From Boletus sp. NGJ (Eukaryota > Basidiomycota > Agaricomycetes > Boletales > Boletaceae): a stretch of 64,000 nt of DNA. The notes under the pieces were generated by a model, which saw only the letters and a program-made list of their open reading frames with translations, had not been told where the DNA came from and made no database searches. Shown here one piece after another: positions 46,081 to 59,252 of the stretch. The translations under genes and the position numbers were made by a program. Positions within the stretch are counted from its first letter, which is position 1. The number at the start of each line of letters is the position of its first letter. The stretch is taken from assembly GCA_019096195.1 (NCBI GenBank), contig JAGTXK010000027.1, positions 558,001 through 622,000 of the forward strand, given 5' to 3'.

Positions 46081-47878
46081 ATGACTTTTGTCCAACCACT
46101 AACGCTGCTCACCAGCTCCAACGCGAGATGGACGACGACACAAGAAAAGACAATCGCTCGAGATTACCCATTCACTGACCTTCACTTGGAGACCACGGAC
46201 CAGTTCGTCGTTCGAACGTACCTCCAATTTCTCTGGCTTCCAGAGGTACGATTATCGTTCGCGTGTATCGAGAAATATTCGCGTTTCTAACCATTCACAG
46301 TCGATCATGCCCATCAACCTGCTTATCCCGTCCTTGCATCGCGTCCAAAACGCGTCGCTACAATCACCAGACTCTCCCCACCCACTGCATGCGCTCTTGG
46401 AGCCGCTGCTCCTCTCAGTTCGTTCCGTTGTCACGAAATACCACACAGAGCTCCCCCAGATTCTCGCGCAGGACGGCGGAGAAGGTGAAACGGAAGAATC
46501 CATGATGTGGTACGCGCTTGGCTACGAGATGGGTGAGGGCGGAGAAGGCAGTACGAGTCTCAACAGCGAAGACGCGATCATGCTCGAGGAAAAGTCGCGG
46601 AACATGTGGCTCGAAAGGCTCGAGAGACGAGAGTGGGTGCCGATGTCGTGTGTGGATGCTTTGTTTTTTCTTGACGAGGCGTGTACAGGGTACAGATTCA
46701 GATTCTCCTCTACCTCCTCAAGCTATCCCTGCCTGGACCTTGCACCCCGCTACCCCCAGTGACGATACCTGCGAATAGCGTAGTTCCCTCAACCAAGAAA
46801 AAGCCACAGAAAGAACGACACAAGGTCGTTGTTCCATCCGCACAAGAACGGTTAGAGTCATTCATGGACAAGCTCTGCACATGGCAGCTTGTCATCAACT
46901 TGAACGACTCTCATAAACGAACGGACAAAGATGAACGCGATTGGATGCAAACATTCTGCGAAAGTGTCGTCGAGTGCCAGTGAGTCCACCTGTCTGGAAC
47001 GTCAATTGTTTATCGAACCCTCTGTTCACCGCAGATTCAAATCGACGCTTCCCGACATGTGCGCACTTTTGCGCTGTAAGCTATTCCCCCACTCGGCCTT
47101 TTCAGACGAGGACGAGGACAACGATACGCGGTCAAGTCCTGGACCTCAAGTGACTGGTTCCCCCCACCCACATTCCAACCGCAAACTTGCCCGATCGTCT
47201 ACTTCCACCTCCATCTCCCGGTCCAAGGGTAAACTTGACCCCAAACTCATCCAGCGCTCCACCTCTGTGCTATCCCACATCACGTCAGATACGCGATCTC
47301 GTTCACGTTCCTTGTCTGTCTCGCTCGCACAGGATGCCTCTGCAAGGCGCTTCACCTCTACTTGCGGAACGTCATCATCCCTCAAACGGGCTCTAACTCG
47401 CGAAGTCAGCATGTCGCGTGTGTTCAAACCTCGGGCACAACAATCACATCGGAGTCAACCCGGAGGTTCAGGTATAAAAGTGCCGGCTAAGGCGAAGAAG
47501 GAAACAAAGAAGGAAGACAGGCGCGCGCAAGGGGTGACGCTCGTCGCCGCGACGCCTACGAAACCCAAGCTCAGAGGGGACCCGAGAAACCACGGAAAAG
47601 CCCCGAGTCAAAGTCAAAGTCGGGCTTTCCATTTCGATCTTGAGGCACCCGTGGAGGATGGCATTGGCAATGACTTGGGAGGTGCTGATAGTGATGGCTC
47701 ACCTGAAGTCAAGGACGAAGACGACGAACTTTGGTTACCGAATTCCTCACCTGACGTCCTCCTACTAGGAGCGAGGAAGCGAGCTGCGAGTGGTTCGTCG
47801 TCAAGTATAGGTCTTTCCGACCAGGGTGGGGAAGGAGGAATGGTTACACCAGTCAAGAAACGGATGCGTATTTATTAA
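46081..47878 (+). CDS. Sld3/Treslin-like DNA replication regulator (tentative)
   Basis: It starts MTFVQPLTLLTSSNARWTTT. The N-terminal half is helical (LHLETTDQFVVRTYLQFLWL, HALLEPLLLSVRSVVTKYHT) followed by REWVPM, then after an intron VQIQILLYLLKLSLPGP, which I associate with fungal Sld3-type proteins. ERLESFMDKLCTWQLVINL and DKDERDWMQTFCESVVECQ follow, then a long disordered Ser/Arg-rich tail with KRALTREVSMSRVFKPR and many SP/TP sites (candidate CDK sites), ending VTPVKKRMRIY with a basic nuclear-signal-like end. In Sld3, CDK phosphorylation recruits Dpb11 to loaded Cdc45-MCM at origins. The assignment rests on memory of the motif style, not a search. Confidence 0.5.
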
Positions 47879-50531
47879 TTGTACTAGAGACTATGTATTA
47901 ACCTGTAATCACATGTATGCGAGCAAGTCGAATGGCGTTGGATCTATTGAACCTGAGAGCATGACAACTATACTTACAGTACCTTGAATGGTTGGTGGTC
48001 TACATCTGATGTCGATCGAGCACCGAGAGACAGGAAGAGGCCATGTGAGACAATAAGCATGAACTGGTCTGAAAACGATAGGTAGTGTGTACGCTCACCG
48101 TGCGTCGTAGAGCTGTGCCTCAGTATGTGAAGGCGTAACTCCTGTCCCACAATCACGAACTGTTGGGAATCATCAGAACCCCTAATTTTAAATATGATAA
48201 ATATCGATGCATGAGAGCGATTTTTCCTGTATTCTGACACGCTGAACGTGTGGTAGCCATGCAGGAGCAAGCGACAGGCCGGGAGAGCGTGAGATCCAGC
48301 AGAGGATAAACTCACGCTGGCGTGGACACAAGTAATGCAATTGGAAGTTACTGTCGGAAAAGCGATCAATCGAACAATCGAGAGACCGGGAAACGGTCAA
48401 GTTCATTTGCCGACTGAGTTGATGCGTCGAAAATAGACCCCATTCGCATTCAACGTTACATTTGGTTGGTACTGATGATGTTTGAATTGTACGCCTCCAA
48501 GGTGCACATCGCGATTAGCGGGCCCAAGCGAGACGTATCGTGACCAAGAGGACCTCCAGGTGTTGAGCCTGTGGACAACAATGCAGCCAGAGCAACACGA
48601 CAGGGCAAACCAAGAGCCCGATCAAATAAGAAAGACGCAGACCGCCGGCCATGGCAAGTGCTGAGAATCCTAGGAACGACAGACCCGCAGCAAAATGAAA
48701 CCCTAAAAGAATAAAGCAAGGCAAAGCTGTCTGGTTCCCGAACGTATGGACTCACCAATAAAAACCAAGTCCTCGGAAGAAAACAAAGACGCAGGTACCA
48801 ATTGCATCTAAATATACGCCGCCGAATTTGCCTTGCCCAGTAAACGAGACTCGATAGATGATCAGGCAGTTTATCGGGGTTTCGTGTCTAGACACGGATT
48901 GATTTGACGAGAGCCATAAAGATGCAAAACCTCACGTTATGCACGAGGTTTTAGTTGTAGCGTGCCAAAACCAGTTGTGTGAGATTGAAAATGGGCGTAC
49001 GTATAGTAGCCAGCTGCCGCCGAGTGCAGAACTGATCACGGAGAGTTCTCCTTCTGAGCTGATTCGAAGCCAAGAGTACAATATTGTTGCAAGCGGTAAA
49101 GGGTGTACAACATACGTGGCAGGCGCCCACCGTATTACGGACTGATGGTTGCAATGTCTTCAAATAGCAACTTTGAACACTTGTTATCACTGTCACTGGC
49201 ATTTAAACCTCACAACCTTCCAGCTGTGGGCTCTCACATTTATACCTGGCCGCCGTCGTGGTTGTCTTTTCGGCAACTTCTGTCACTGCGAGGTGAACAT
49301 TTCAGCATCCGATACGCTTGCTCATTTATATCCAGCTGCCATAGCTTTAAAGCTTCCAGGGTGTGGGCACGTCCACAAAACTCGGACCGTGTTCACGAAT
49401 ATCAGGTGGCCAGAGGATATCACGTACCCACGTGGAAACGAAGATAGCCGCGAGAGTACACCCGCAGAATAGAGTAAGGGTAGTCCGAGTTGGTGTCATG
49501 AATCCAACGCGCTCGGTCCGTGAAACTGCAGTAACCTATTCCTGCGCCGCGGTCGTTGAATGTTCTCCTGACTACAAAGCTTCCCCCACCACCCCTGTTG
49601 TCGGATTCGCTTACTTCGGTTCGGAGCGCTCAGATCCTCGTGCCATCGATTATAAGTACCCCTTTTCACGCTTTAGCATGTCCAATTTCTGAGGCTTTTA
49701 GATGAAATCACCCTAGCCAAAATCGAGATGTTGTCGTTGACAAAAGCACGTTTATCCGAGCGGAGGATGTATTCAGCATCAAAGTGGTCCATATCCAAAT
49801 ATCAGGCTAAAATTACACGATTCCTAGATCTCCCTGAACAACTCAGCGCACTGCCAGGTGCGCGGAGCAAAGAGATAAGCACACGCGACCTGTTGTTCAC
49901 GCAGTATCTCGCTGCCTATGTAACCAGGGTCACTTTCGGGGCGCCTCCCTCAATGTCATGTGGCCAAGGACTAGCTAAGTATATCGAAGCAAGAATTCAC
50001 AAGATCTGCTATCTGACGCTACTGGTTTGTGCGAACGGTGCCTCGGCATAAATTAGACTTTGCATCACCTGTGCAGGGTGACTCGGAATTCGCATAAGAG
50101 GTAATCCTTGCAGCATGATGCCGTCGAAGTCAAACTAGCCGAGAGGGTTGGACGACATCGCAGGTCCAGGTACCTGGGAAGATCTTTCCTTACCTCCGGT
50201 ATAATGCAGGAACGATTTCCTTCTAATCTGAAAAAACGTACGAAAGGGAGGAAAGGAGCATGGATGGCCTGACATCGAAGTGGGGACATCGAGTGTGTCA
50301 TCCAAGGAGACAAGATTGTCGTAATGTACGAATATTGTTGATCCTGACTGTGGGTATCGGAGATGGATGGTGGAAAGTATTTACCTCGAAGGGATACATT
50401 AGACTAAGTGCCGTGCTATGCTGTCCAATGATATGTAAATATGCTCGTGGAGATGTGCATGATAAAGGATGATTCAGGTACGTCGTCCATCACCATCATG
50501 GCCCAAAGTCCGAGGAGAACAACTGCATCCC
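47879..50531. other. long intergenic region
   Basis: About 2.65 kb with no gene I can support firmly. A candidate minus-strand membrane protein fragment lies at 48515-48860 (separate entry). The remainder shows only short frames without motifs. Confidence 0.4.
48515..48880 (-). CDS. possible spliced membrane protein fragment
   Basis: Minus-strand pieces read LIIYRVSFTGQGKFGGVYLD then AIGTCVFVFFRGLGFYW, ending at a good GTGAGT donor (about 48757). After a pyrimidine-rich acceptor comes GFHFAAGLSFLGFSALAMAG and YLIGLLVCPVVLLWLHCC, clearly hydrophobic. The frame across that splice does not match simply, so either the junction differs or this is a decaying membrane protein gene. No family recognised; start and end unknown. 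Confidence 0.25.
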
Positions 50532-52764
50532 TTATTTCCCAAGCTGACTGCGTGTAGACAATGAGGAGCTTGCGATAGCAGTGATGAGAGCTCCACCGTG
50601 GGTCTGTCCAAGTGGTGCCGGAGGGGGTTTGCGCCGTTTTGGAGGTGCAGGGGGTGGCCTGCGTACTCTTTGAGTGCCGTTGGATGTAGTTGGTGGGAGA
50701 TCGGAAGACGCGGATGATGGTGGAAGATGAGGGTGATGCTTAAGACTTTTTTCCGCCGCCTGACGAAGGAGCGAACCGTCGTCCATAGAACCGGTCTTAT
50801 CCCTCCACCTTGGTGCATTCGTAGTGGTTGAAGCTACAGCGCCCAAGCTAGTGGCACTATCCACGCTTGGTCTCCTGACTTCATCAGAGCCCGATCGCGG
50901 CGGAGGTGGCTTATTAGATTGTGACTTGATATTCTCAACACTACGACTGGGCTTGACTTGTTTCGTCTTGACCAGGGGTGGAATGGCACCATCATGTCGT
51001 CTTTCGAAGGCTGTCGACGTGGCGGCTTGAGATTGTAGACCCGCTTGCGTCGTCGACGCAAGAATGTCGTGGCTAGGGCTATCCCGGCGGAAGCTGCCCT
51101 GCGAATTCAAAGCATCTTTGTCGAACGAACCCTTTCGTAGCTGCACACACCATTCCCCGCTGAGACACCGTTCCACCAATCGCTTCGTGGTCGGGTTGAT
51201 ATCTCGGATGTTAGCATTCTGGGTGAGGGACTCCAGAGCCATCACTATTTGAGGACGTTTGTAGGGAATATCCCGTAATTGCGTCTTTGTAAGAAGGGGA
51301 TGTAAAACACGGAGGTACGTGTGACGCAACTACAATGATTTGAGTCAGATTCCAACCATTGCATGAGTGGAGTTTACTCACTGATTCACTCTCGTCATCA
51401 AGGTCCACCAACTCGCGCAAGAAGACATCGACAAGTACGCAGAGGTCATTTGTGTAGAAATACTCCGAAGTTGCTTTCGAAGTGAAGAGAATATACAGTA
51501 GCTTCAATAACAGTAATTGCATGCACAGATCCTCCGCAGACCGAGCTAAGGAACATTTTCAGTCGTGTTAGAAGAATAACCCACGCAAAACGTACATGCA
51601 CGATTGAGCATAAAGATCATATTCTCTCCCAACGTCTTGCTGGAACCGAGGCGAGATATAAGCACATCTAGTACCCGATTCCGCACCTCAGACGTTTTCC
51701 CCAGGCCACATTGGGGCGAGGCAATATTGTTCAAGCCTGCAACCATGAACTGTTCGTTGAGCGCTACCTGACTGAGGGTTATTAGCTAGCAGAAGAGAGT
51801 TTGCGATACTCACTATCAATTTAATGACGGAGTAGTTGAAGGTCTCATCCGACATAAAACGTGTCTGCTCCACGAGCTCGAAAAGCTGGTCGATGAACGA
51901 ATCACTGAATATACCTGTGGCAGAGTGTTCAGTCGGACGAACGAAGTGACCCAGACAAGAAAAAACGTACGCAAGTCTTGCTCTGACAGCTTCTGAACCC
52001 GACAGACTTCGTAGAGAAGTCTGACGCTTAGCACCCTGAGCTTGGCTTCTATCGCAATTGGGCCCATGATGATGCTTGCACGAGAGCCTATGCCGTTGGA
52101 AGCGAGATTAGGGCCAATGTAAGAATCATCGGCATCCGGATCAATCTCGACCAAGATATGATCCATCAGTAGTGGGATGAGGGGTTGCCATCGCTTGTGG
52201 CTACGAAGGAAGGAGGATTGACGTCTACCCCAAAACAAGAGCAGGCTATACAAGATAAACTGTCCATGCGGATCCGTTTTCTACAAGCTTGTGTAAGCTG
52301 TGCAAGACCGGTACTGCCTCCGTTCCACGTACCGACTGTACATCCTCGATCGCAAGTTCACACATCCTCTCAGAGTGAAAGACGAAAAGCTCGGAATCCA
52401 AAAGCAAGTGACATGCATGCTCTAGTTGTAGTGGACTTTGAAGGTATTGTTCTGCTGATAAAGTTATGATCAACACAAGATGGAAGAATGGAAGCAAAGG
52501 GCTGACCGTGATAAGAAGCGCACAAGGATACGAACCTCCGGAGTGCAGTATCAAGCATTGTTAATGTGGCCGAATCATCGCTCGGAAGACGCAGGATGTC
52601 GTCAAGTTCTAAACGATGGAAAGACCACGATAAAAGATGCAATGAGTTGTTCTGTGATGGGCCAAGAGTTGCAGGGTACAGAGCGTGTGACGAAACGTAC
52701 CTGACCAAAATTGCTGGGCGTTCTCGATGTAATATGTAATCCCAAAATCATCTTCTGCTAGCAT
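50532..52764 (-). CDS. LDB17: SPIN90/Ldb17-family actin regulator
   Basis: Cytosolic/cortical protein; family members link SH3 proteins to Arp2/3 and actin at endocytic sites. It starts [20 protein letters not shown]. Helical repeat exons follow: [179 protein letters not shown], and [20 protein letters not shown] followed by [20 protein letters not shown], the best-conserved block of the family. The C-terminal tail is disordered with SH3-ligand proline motifs ([17 protein letters not shown]). An upstream in-frame ATG exists at 52806, but the chosen start matches the usual short N-terminus. Confidence 0.8.
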
Positions 52765-53518
52765 GTTAACTGCAGAAACCGAAGTCTGAATCATCTTGAT
52801 GATGGAACTCCAGTGTTGCGGGCTCCCACAGCCTGGGATTGGAGCGATGAAAAGGAGAAGTAACCGAGGCAGTGGGCTCGGCTGGTCCGAACGCTTTTTA
52901 TTATTCCTCAACCGAGAGCCTATGCGACGGGACTGAGTAGTACTTTCAAGTTGAGAACCTTGCAAGCTGAAGCGGGGAGCCGTGTTCAATGTTGACGACA
53001 ACGAGCACGATTAGCTCACTCACTAGCCTTAGAGTCTTGCGGTGTCCGGGGTCAGAGTCTACTGGGAATGTGACCCTAACCCGAGTGCGACGTTGGTTAG
53101 GACTGCCATCACTCCGCGAGTAGCCCTCCGGGATACAGTTCATGCATCTCCGATTTTCCCATTAGGCATGTTGTTACCGGCGCACTTCCTGTTAGTTAAT
53201 ACCTTCTTACTGTGGATGTTGATTGCTCCTGTTCTCTGCATCGTTCGAACCACAAGCACAAGGCAATGGCAGCCTCCGGTTATTTATGGGCAGCCGGGCC
53301 CGGCGACAAATTCCCCGCTTCCGATTGGATAGCTGAGCATCCGTTTCGTTACGTCACGGGAGAGACTAATCAAGTGCACACGAATTAATTTCCGTACTTG
53401 GGATGATTTGAGGTGCAATTATTACACGAGATGCGGTCTATATAAGTCAAAGCAACACTGCAACAATAATAAAATCTGCGAGAACAATAGAACCGAGCGA
53501 CCAAGAAAAGCTAGCATA
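52765..53518. other. intergenic
   Basis: Upstream of the Ldb17-type gene and 3' of the CCC1-type gene. TATA-like tctatataagtc at about 53436-53447 has no obvious dependent gene. No coding sequence supported. Confidence 0.45.
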
Positions 53519-54586
53519 TCATGCATCGAGAGCTGCAACAAGTCCGTACGCCGAAGCTGCAGCCGCTCCGCCGACAAGTAGTGTACTCACTGCACCCCAC
53601 AAGTATCCTTTGACCCCTTGGCCTGCCCCACTTATCCTGGCTTTGACTGCCCCAAAGATGAGCAGTACGACACCAGTCAGAACGCAAGAATAGATCAAGG
53701 CCACATGAGCACGAGCGACGCAAAAATAAGGGATGAGTGGTATAATCCCTCCGATGAGATAACCGAGTCCAATCGTAATGGCTGACACATAGAGACGTTT
53801 TGTTGGCACCTCCTCTGTTAAAGAAGACAAATCGGTGAAACGATTGCTAAAAAAAGGGGAGAAAACCGAACCGAGACCCTCGCCAAACTTGAGCAAGAAG
53901 GGAGTCAACCCCGTCCACTTGTGAGACTGGGTTTCTTCGTCTGAGGATGACAAACGATTACCGTCTACACCTGTGTCATATTCGACGTCACGCAAACATT
54001 TCGTGACGGCTCTCGAAGTGTGCTCATTAACACCGACTGGGCCGAGAACAGCGTAAACTTCTCTTTCCATTTCACCCTCGCAGCTGCGGAGTACTCTGTG
54101 CGATGTGTGGCGCTTCAAGAACCGATAGTGGTCTCTTTCAGCCTGGGAGGCTAGGAACCCACCGATTCCCATGGAAATAGCTCCTGCAATGAGCTCCGCC
54201 ACCCCCCCGAGAACGACCAGTCTGGACTCTCCAAGCGAAGACAGACCAGCCGTCAATGCAAAGGGGACAGTCAAACCGTCAGAGAGACCAATGACCCTAT
54301 AAGTGTGTGTGTGTGCATGAATGACGGTGTCGTACAGGGGGAAAATGTGGGAAGGGGCTTACACATCACGGACGATATCAGGATTGACGAGGGTACGATC
54401 GTCGTCGTCGTCTTTGAGCTCCTTGCAACACACACCACCCTCTCGTCCATGTCTATCACACTTGGCAGGAAGGGGGACATTTCCGTTGGTGTTGTCCAGA
54501 GCCCAGACGGGTGGCTTTGATCTCGGGCTCGCGTCCTTATGTTGGGGGAGGGGGAGGGGGAGGGAACCTTTGGCCTCTGAGGACAT
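53519..54586 (-). CDS. CCC1: CCC1/VIT-family vacuolar iron/manganese transporter
   Basis: Vacuolar membrane protein that exports Fe2+/Mn2+ from cytosol into the vacuole. It starts MSSEAKGSLPLPLPQHKDAS (54586; alternative ATG 54640). Exon 1 ends DDDRTLVNPDIVRDV; the intron at about 54300-54360 joins to VIGLSDGLTVPFALTAGLSS (TM1, with the G-L-x-D-G-L/F-T-V-P-F motif), then LVVLGGVAELIAGAISMGIG and GFLASQAERDHYRF (metal-binding region with Glu residues), EMEREVYAVLGPVGVNEHTS, TPFLLKFGEGLG, RLYVSAITIGLGYLIGGIIP, PYFCVARAHVALIYSCVLTG, VKGYLWGAVSTLLVGGAAAA and SAYGLVAALDA. Five transmembrane helices, as expected for the family. Confidence 0.9.
54532..54569 (+). other. G-rich tract with G-quadruplex potential
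   Basis: Runs of five, five, five and three G separated by single A at about 54544-54565, inside exon 1 of the CCC1-type gene where the minus strand encodes LPLPLPQ. The four runs satisfy the simple G4 pattern on the non-coding strand. Biological relevance is unproven. Confidence 0.4.
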
Positions 54587-56624
54587 TTTGGAGAGAATGG
54601 AGGATGACGGCCTGGATGATGTTTTATACGGTATGAACACTTGCTAGATTTGGCATGGGGAAAAGAGCTAATGTAGCATCCATTCTGACCCTAACCTTAG
54701 ATCGATGGGCCACTGCCATTATTATCTGCTGTCCATATTTTGTATTTTCCCCTTTCCTTTCCATCAAAACGTCCTCGCCGCGTGCACGAGCCATCTGACG
54801 TCGGAAGGGATGCGGGTTCCTGGTGGGGTTCTTTGGCCAATTGGCGAACGATGATTTGAACAAGATGCAATTGGCGGTAGCACTCGGGTATGCAGAGGTT
54901 CCTTGGAAAGAAACTAGTTCACTCGAAGATACACGACCCCGCGTCTATACTATGCATTATTTTAGCGACTCTCCCTCGTTGTGATCAACAGCTCCGAGGG
55001 GCTCCAAGTCCTGGATAACTGTGAGTAACTGCATCGCTCTTACGACTCAGCTGCCAGCTGTGGCCGTTCAGGAAAGATATTTTATCCGAGCACATGTTGA
55101 TGGTGAAACCTTGGCGTAACGCTTACCATGAAATTCGCAGCCCATGACTGGCTACAAGCTGCGATGAAGAGAACATTCTTATTTTGTCCATCTTGTCCGA
55201 TTCTATTCGCACCGCTCGGATCAATTCACAGCAACGCACCTTCCAAAGGTTTAACTTCCTCGACCGTCTACGAGAACGTTCCGGCGAGGCACTCGTAGTC
55301 TCCATTTCCAAAAAGGTTCCGACGGACAAACATGTCAAATACACTGAATATCATTGGCCCACAGCTTTTGAGTGGCTCCGCCGGCGACGGACAACTTAGA
55401 AGACAAGATCAGGCGTGTCGGCGTTGAAACGTTGATAGTCTGTCGCTCTGTTTCAATGTCAACGCCATCCACAGTGTCTCTGGCCTGTGAAGACATGCGC
55501 CCCCATCACGAGAGCACAAAATCATCATTTAAACCGCCCTTACCGCCCTTATCTTCCAATCCTACTTGTTGCGTTTGCACTCTATTACCTGGAACCACCT
55601 CAAGTTGGCAACAGCAATGTCGATAAAACAGGTGCGGGTTCACCAAACACCAGAGGATAAAAAAAGTCACTGATTAGCATTGGTGAGTCTATCGAGCAAT
55701 TGTGGATGCCAATGGTGGTTTATGCCCTGCTTCAAATCCCCTGGAAGACTCCTCCCCATGAAGCTGTACCCATACTACTGCCGCGTGCTGATTGTGTGTC
55801 AAGATCAATCGCCGCGTGAACACCGCCAATATTAATGCATATGTCATCAAGCCCTGACGAAGCCATTACTAGGCCTTGGCGGCCAGCAACTGCCAGTGCA
55901 CCGTCACGCGTGGCTGCTACGCTCCGTCACCCAGACCGACTGTGTCGCCGAGAGGATGGTCACCATTCTACGAGTAGCTTCAATCCCCCTCGCATTCTAA
56001 TCCACTCCAAAAATTGAGTTGGCTTTATAAGCTGTGCACAAGCTGGGGCTCCTAATACCCGCCATCATGCATCATGGGCGATCACAGCCCCGAAACAAGC
56101 CCTCATGACAAAGGATGCTGTTCGCTTGCTGCCTATTGTGTACTAGTCCACTTGATTTATAGTTCCGAACCTTCCGGTATTCTAACCAGCTCCAGGGACA
56201 ACCCATGTTGAATAGCCCCAATGATTAATATTCCTTGGCACAACGGGCGCTGCCGCTGGGCATCAGCAAGAGTGCAACGTTATAGCTTGGCTACTCCCGC
56301 AGCCATTTTGATTAGAGGTCGGCTAGCAGAGAGGGATATCAAGGGACCTGCTGGACTTTACAACGTATATTATTTCTTTTTTGACGCGCTAATGCGGCAA
56401 CTTCAAATGCTTGGCTAACAGCATTCAGTTTCATGATGCGCCTGATTGGTGGCTCGATGCGCTAAGCGTCTGTAAATCGCTCCTCAACTAAGGGCACTGC
56501 AGTTGCCAAGTCGCGGATGTGTTCCTCCATATTATCCCATTACGTGTCTCACCGCTCAATATAAATTGGAAAGTTTTCGTTCGTGTTACAAGCGTCTCTT
56601 CTTCTCCAAGCTCGACTCTTCAGA
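54587..56624. other. long intergenic region
   Basis: About 2 kb without a supported gene. A plus-strand frame at 55184-55399 (RINSQQRTFQRFNFLDRLRE; KKVPTDKHVKYTEYHWP) looks mildly protein-like but has no motif or splice partner. The right end contains the histidine acid phosphatase promoter. Confidence 0.4.
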
Positions 56625-58165
56625 ATGGTGAACACCACCAGCGCAGGCCTCATTGGTGTTGTTTTGCTGGCTCGTCATGGCGATCGTTCTGGTGTGGTTT
56701 TCCAGAACTACACAACTTACAACTCCGTACAAGGATCCTTGACGCCATATGGAGCGGTAGGTACAACGTTGGGTATTTTGCATAGTACTAAGATTCGCAC
56801 AGAGTCAAGAATATGACCTGGGTGGCTACCTGAGGGATACCTATCTTAACCCAAAGTCATCATCTTACATCCAAGGCATCGAGACCGATGTCGCTAACAT
56901 TAGCCAGCTCTTCGTTCGCGCAGACGCGGGAGGAGGGAATGTCATACTCGATTCCGCTTATGCTCTACTTCAAGGTCTTTACCCACCGACGGAGACGTCC
57001 GTCTCAACCCTCGCTGATGGTCAGAAGGTCGAGGCTCCATTGGGAGGGTACCAATACATCCCAGTAGAGTCTCTCGAGTTCTGGCAGGCTCCTTCTCTCA
57101 CAAGTTGGATGGAATGCAACGTGAGTGTTTGAGAACGGGTTATTAGATTACGATGCTAATCCAGCTTTTCTAGTATTTCCAATTCCACCTGGCTCGTTTG
57201 AACACCGGTGTTATATTCCAGGACGCAGCTGTCCAGGCCGCGCCTTTCCTTCAAGCCGTTCAACCTTATATCAACGGCATGAATGGTAGCTTCTATAACA
57301 TCGTATGTGCCGTCCATTCCTTTGTTGGTTGTATTCTGACTTGATTGGAAGTGGAATGTGAGTAATAGAGAACGAGAGCAATTGGGCTTCGTCTGAACTG
57401 TTCGCAATCCCAAGATCTATGATTATCTCAACGTCCAGTATACCCACAATGCAACATTCTATAAGTCGTTCCCCGAGACCCTTTTGCAGCAAGCTCGCCA
57501 CTTCGCTAACATTCACGAGCAAAATGTCTTCACGGACAGTGTCCAGAACGGAGTTGGCGAAAGTGGGTGATTCGGTGATGTTATACCATGGACTAGCTGA
57601 CGGTTTCATAGTTGCCATCCGAACGCTTTGGCCCGAGATTTTCTGGTCGTTGGGCAACATGACTTTGCCTAACAACACAGTCAAGCTTGCATTGACAGAA
57701 ATTGACTACAAGCCCTTCATCAGTCTATTCAACGTCACTAATGCTACTGTGACCAACCCTGAGATATCTGGCATTGGTGAGAGAACAATTGCCGGTTCTT
57801 CTGCATTAAACTCATACGATTGTGAATAGCCGACTATGCCTCCGCTGTTGCTTTCGAGCTGTCTCAAGATGCTGCAGGGGAATACGTAGTTGCCATGAAA
57901 TTCAAGAATGGGACGAATGACGAGGCACTCAAGCCTTTGCAAATGTTTGGCCACGACAATCTTACTTTCCCCGCCTTGATCAAGGCCCTCGACGTAAGCT
58001 CTCAGCCTGTTCATCTTACCGTGTTTTACATTGTGACTCCCCTTGTCTTAGTGGACTACCATTAACTCCACCATCAACTGGTGCTTCTCTTGCAACCAGA
58101 CTATCCTCCGTGGATGTTCCGTTTTCAACTACAGCAATGATCCATTCCTCCATCCTGCTACATAG
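56625..58165 (+). CDS. histidine acid phosphatase family protein (phosphoglycerate mutase-like)
   Basis: Branch 2 histidine phosphatase. It starts MVNTTSAGLIGVVLLARHGD with the RHGDR active-site motif (nucleophilic His). Exons join in frame: PYGASQEYDLGGYLRDTYLN, GIETDVANISQLFVRADAGG, LDSAYALLQGLYPPTE, YIPVESLEFWQAPSLTSWME, YFQFHLARLNTGVIFQD, IYDYLNVQYTHNATFYKSFP, ETLLQQARHFANIHEQNVFT, IAIRTLWPEIFWSLGNMTLP, VKLALTEIDYKPFISLFNVT, ADYASAVAFELSQDAAGEYV, LQMFGHDNLTFPALIKALD (second catalytic HD motif), WTTINSTINWCFSCNQTILR and an end reading NDPFLHPAT. The second motif and overall length suit the family. No signal peptide is visible at the chosen start although several NxT/S sites are present, so localisation is uncertain. 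Confidence 0.85.
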
Positions 58166-59252
58166 TGCCAGTGGATATGAGTAGATGCTGCATCTCTAGA
58201 TTGCTCGCGGCTGGACTCATAGCTATTTCCCAATCTACCGAAAACTAAGTGGATTGCTTTGCTGTGGCATATATTATTTATTTTGAAGTGATCACGAACT
58301 TCATGTGACAGCTGTGCTACAAAGTTTTGGCGGCGACAGTTTTGATGTGCCCTACTGAGTGTCATCGCCAGGCCTGATGCATTCTGTTAATATCTAGACG
58401 GTGTCTCGAGTCGACTCCCACCTCGCTATCCCAACTAAATCTGATCCTCGCAGCCAGTAGTAAGGGATGCTTCGATAGATGTGCCATCGAGCTGACAGAA
58501 ACTCGGTCTTGAAAATTCTTGCCATCTTCGATCGTACCTTCTGTGAGTAGGTTCGTACAGTGCGCAGCGTTGGACTCTACAAGAACTCTCACAGAGCGCC
58601 CATTTCCACAGCACAGAATGCGATGTCCCCTGCAGTCATCAATAAATCACGCACGTTCCTGGATATTTCTATCCGTTTAACTCCGTTGACCTGACTCACT
58701 GAGGGACCAAACGTGCTTGGCAGTGAGGGCCTTCATCTGCCCCTAAGGGGGGCAGCGGTCGTAGTGTGGAGGTACTGGCGGATATTATTTCACCGACATG
58801 AATGAGGGCTGGGCAAGGTGGCCTCCTTGCATCTCGGCGCGTGACAGCTTTCTTGAGACGCTACTAACGAAATCGGGTGGAGTAAGTATGTCTATTGATA
58901 TCGCGACTGTGACGAACGGCTATGGATTCCCTGAACCTTGTCATGGAGAGGCATGCCGTCCGAAGCGGGCAAGAAACGCGGCTACGGTCAGGGCCCATGA
59001 TGGGGAACAAAAGGTGTGTGGTGCCAAATCGATTACGAGATACGCTTTGCTCGTTGCTGAGTGCTTTGAAACTAACGGAATCGCTGGGGCCTACTGCTTT
59101 GACCTCGAGACCTGAAACATTCAACGATGCGCTTTGGGATCTGTGGCAGGAGTCCAGCGTTCATAAATTAGACCGTCGATGTTTGTTAGCATCCAATATC
59201 CCAGCCCGAAGCTCGCCTTCAAGGTATTTACGATCACGTGGTCTAAATATCA
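58166..59252. other. intergenic
   Basis: No supported gene in about 1.1 kb. Short frames on both strands at 58798-59293 overlap each other and have no motif. Confidence 0.5.

Noticed and set aside
54300-54317. TG repeat (gtgtgtgtgtgtg)
   Set aside because: Short microsatellite inside the CCC1 intron; too short to be of note.
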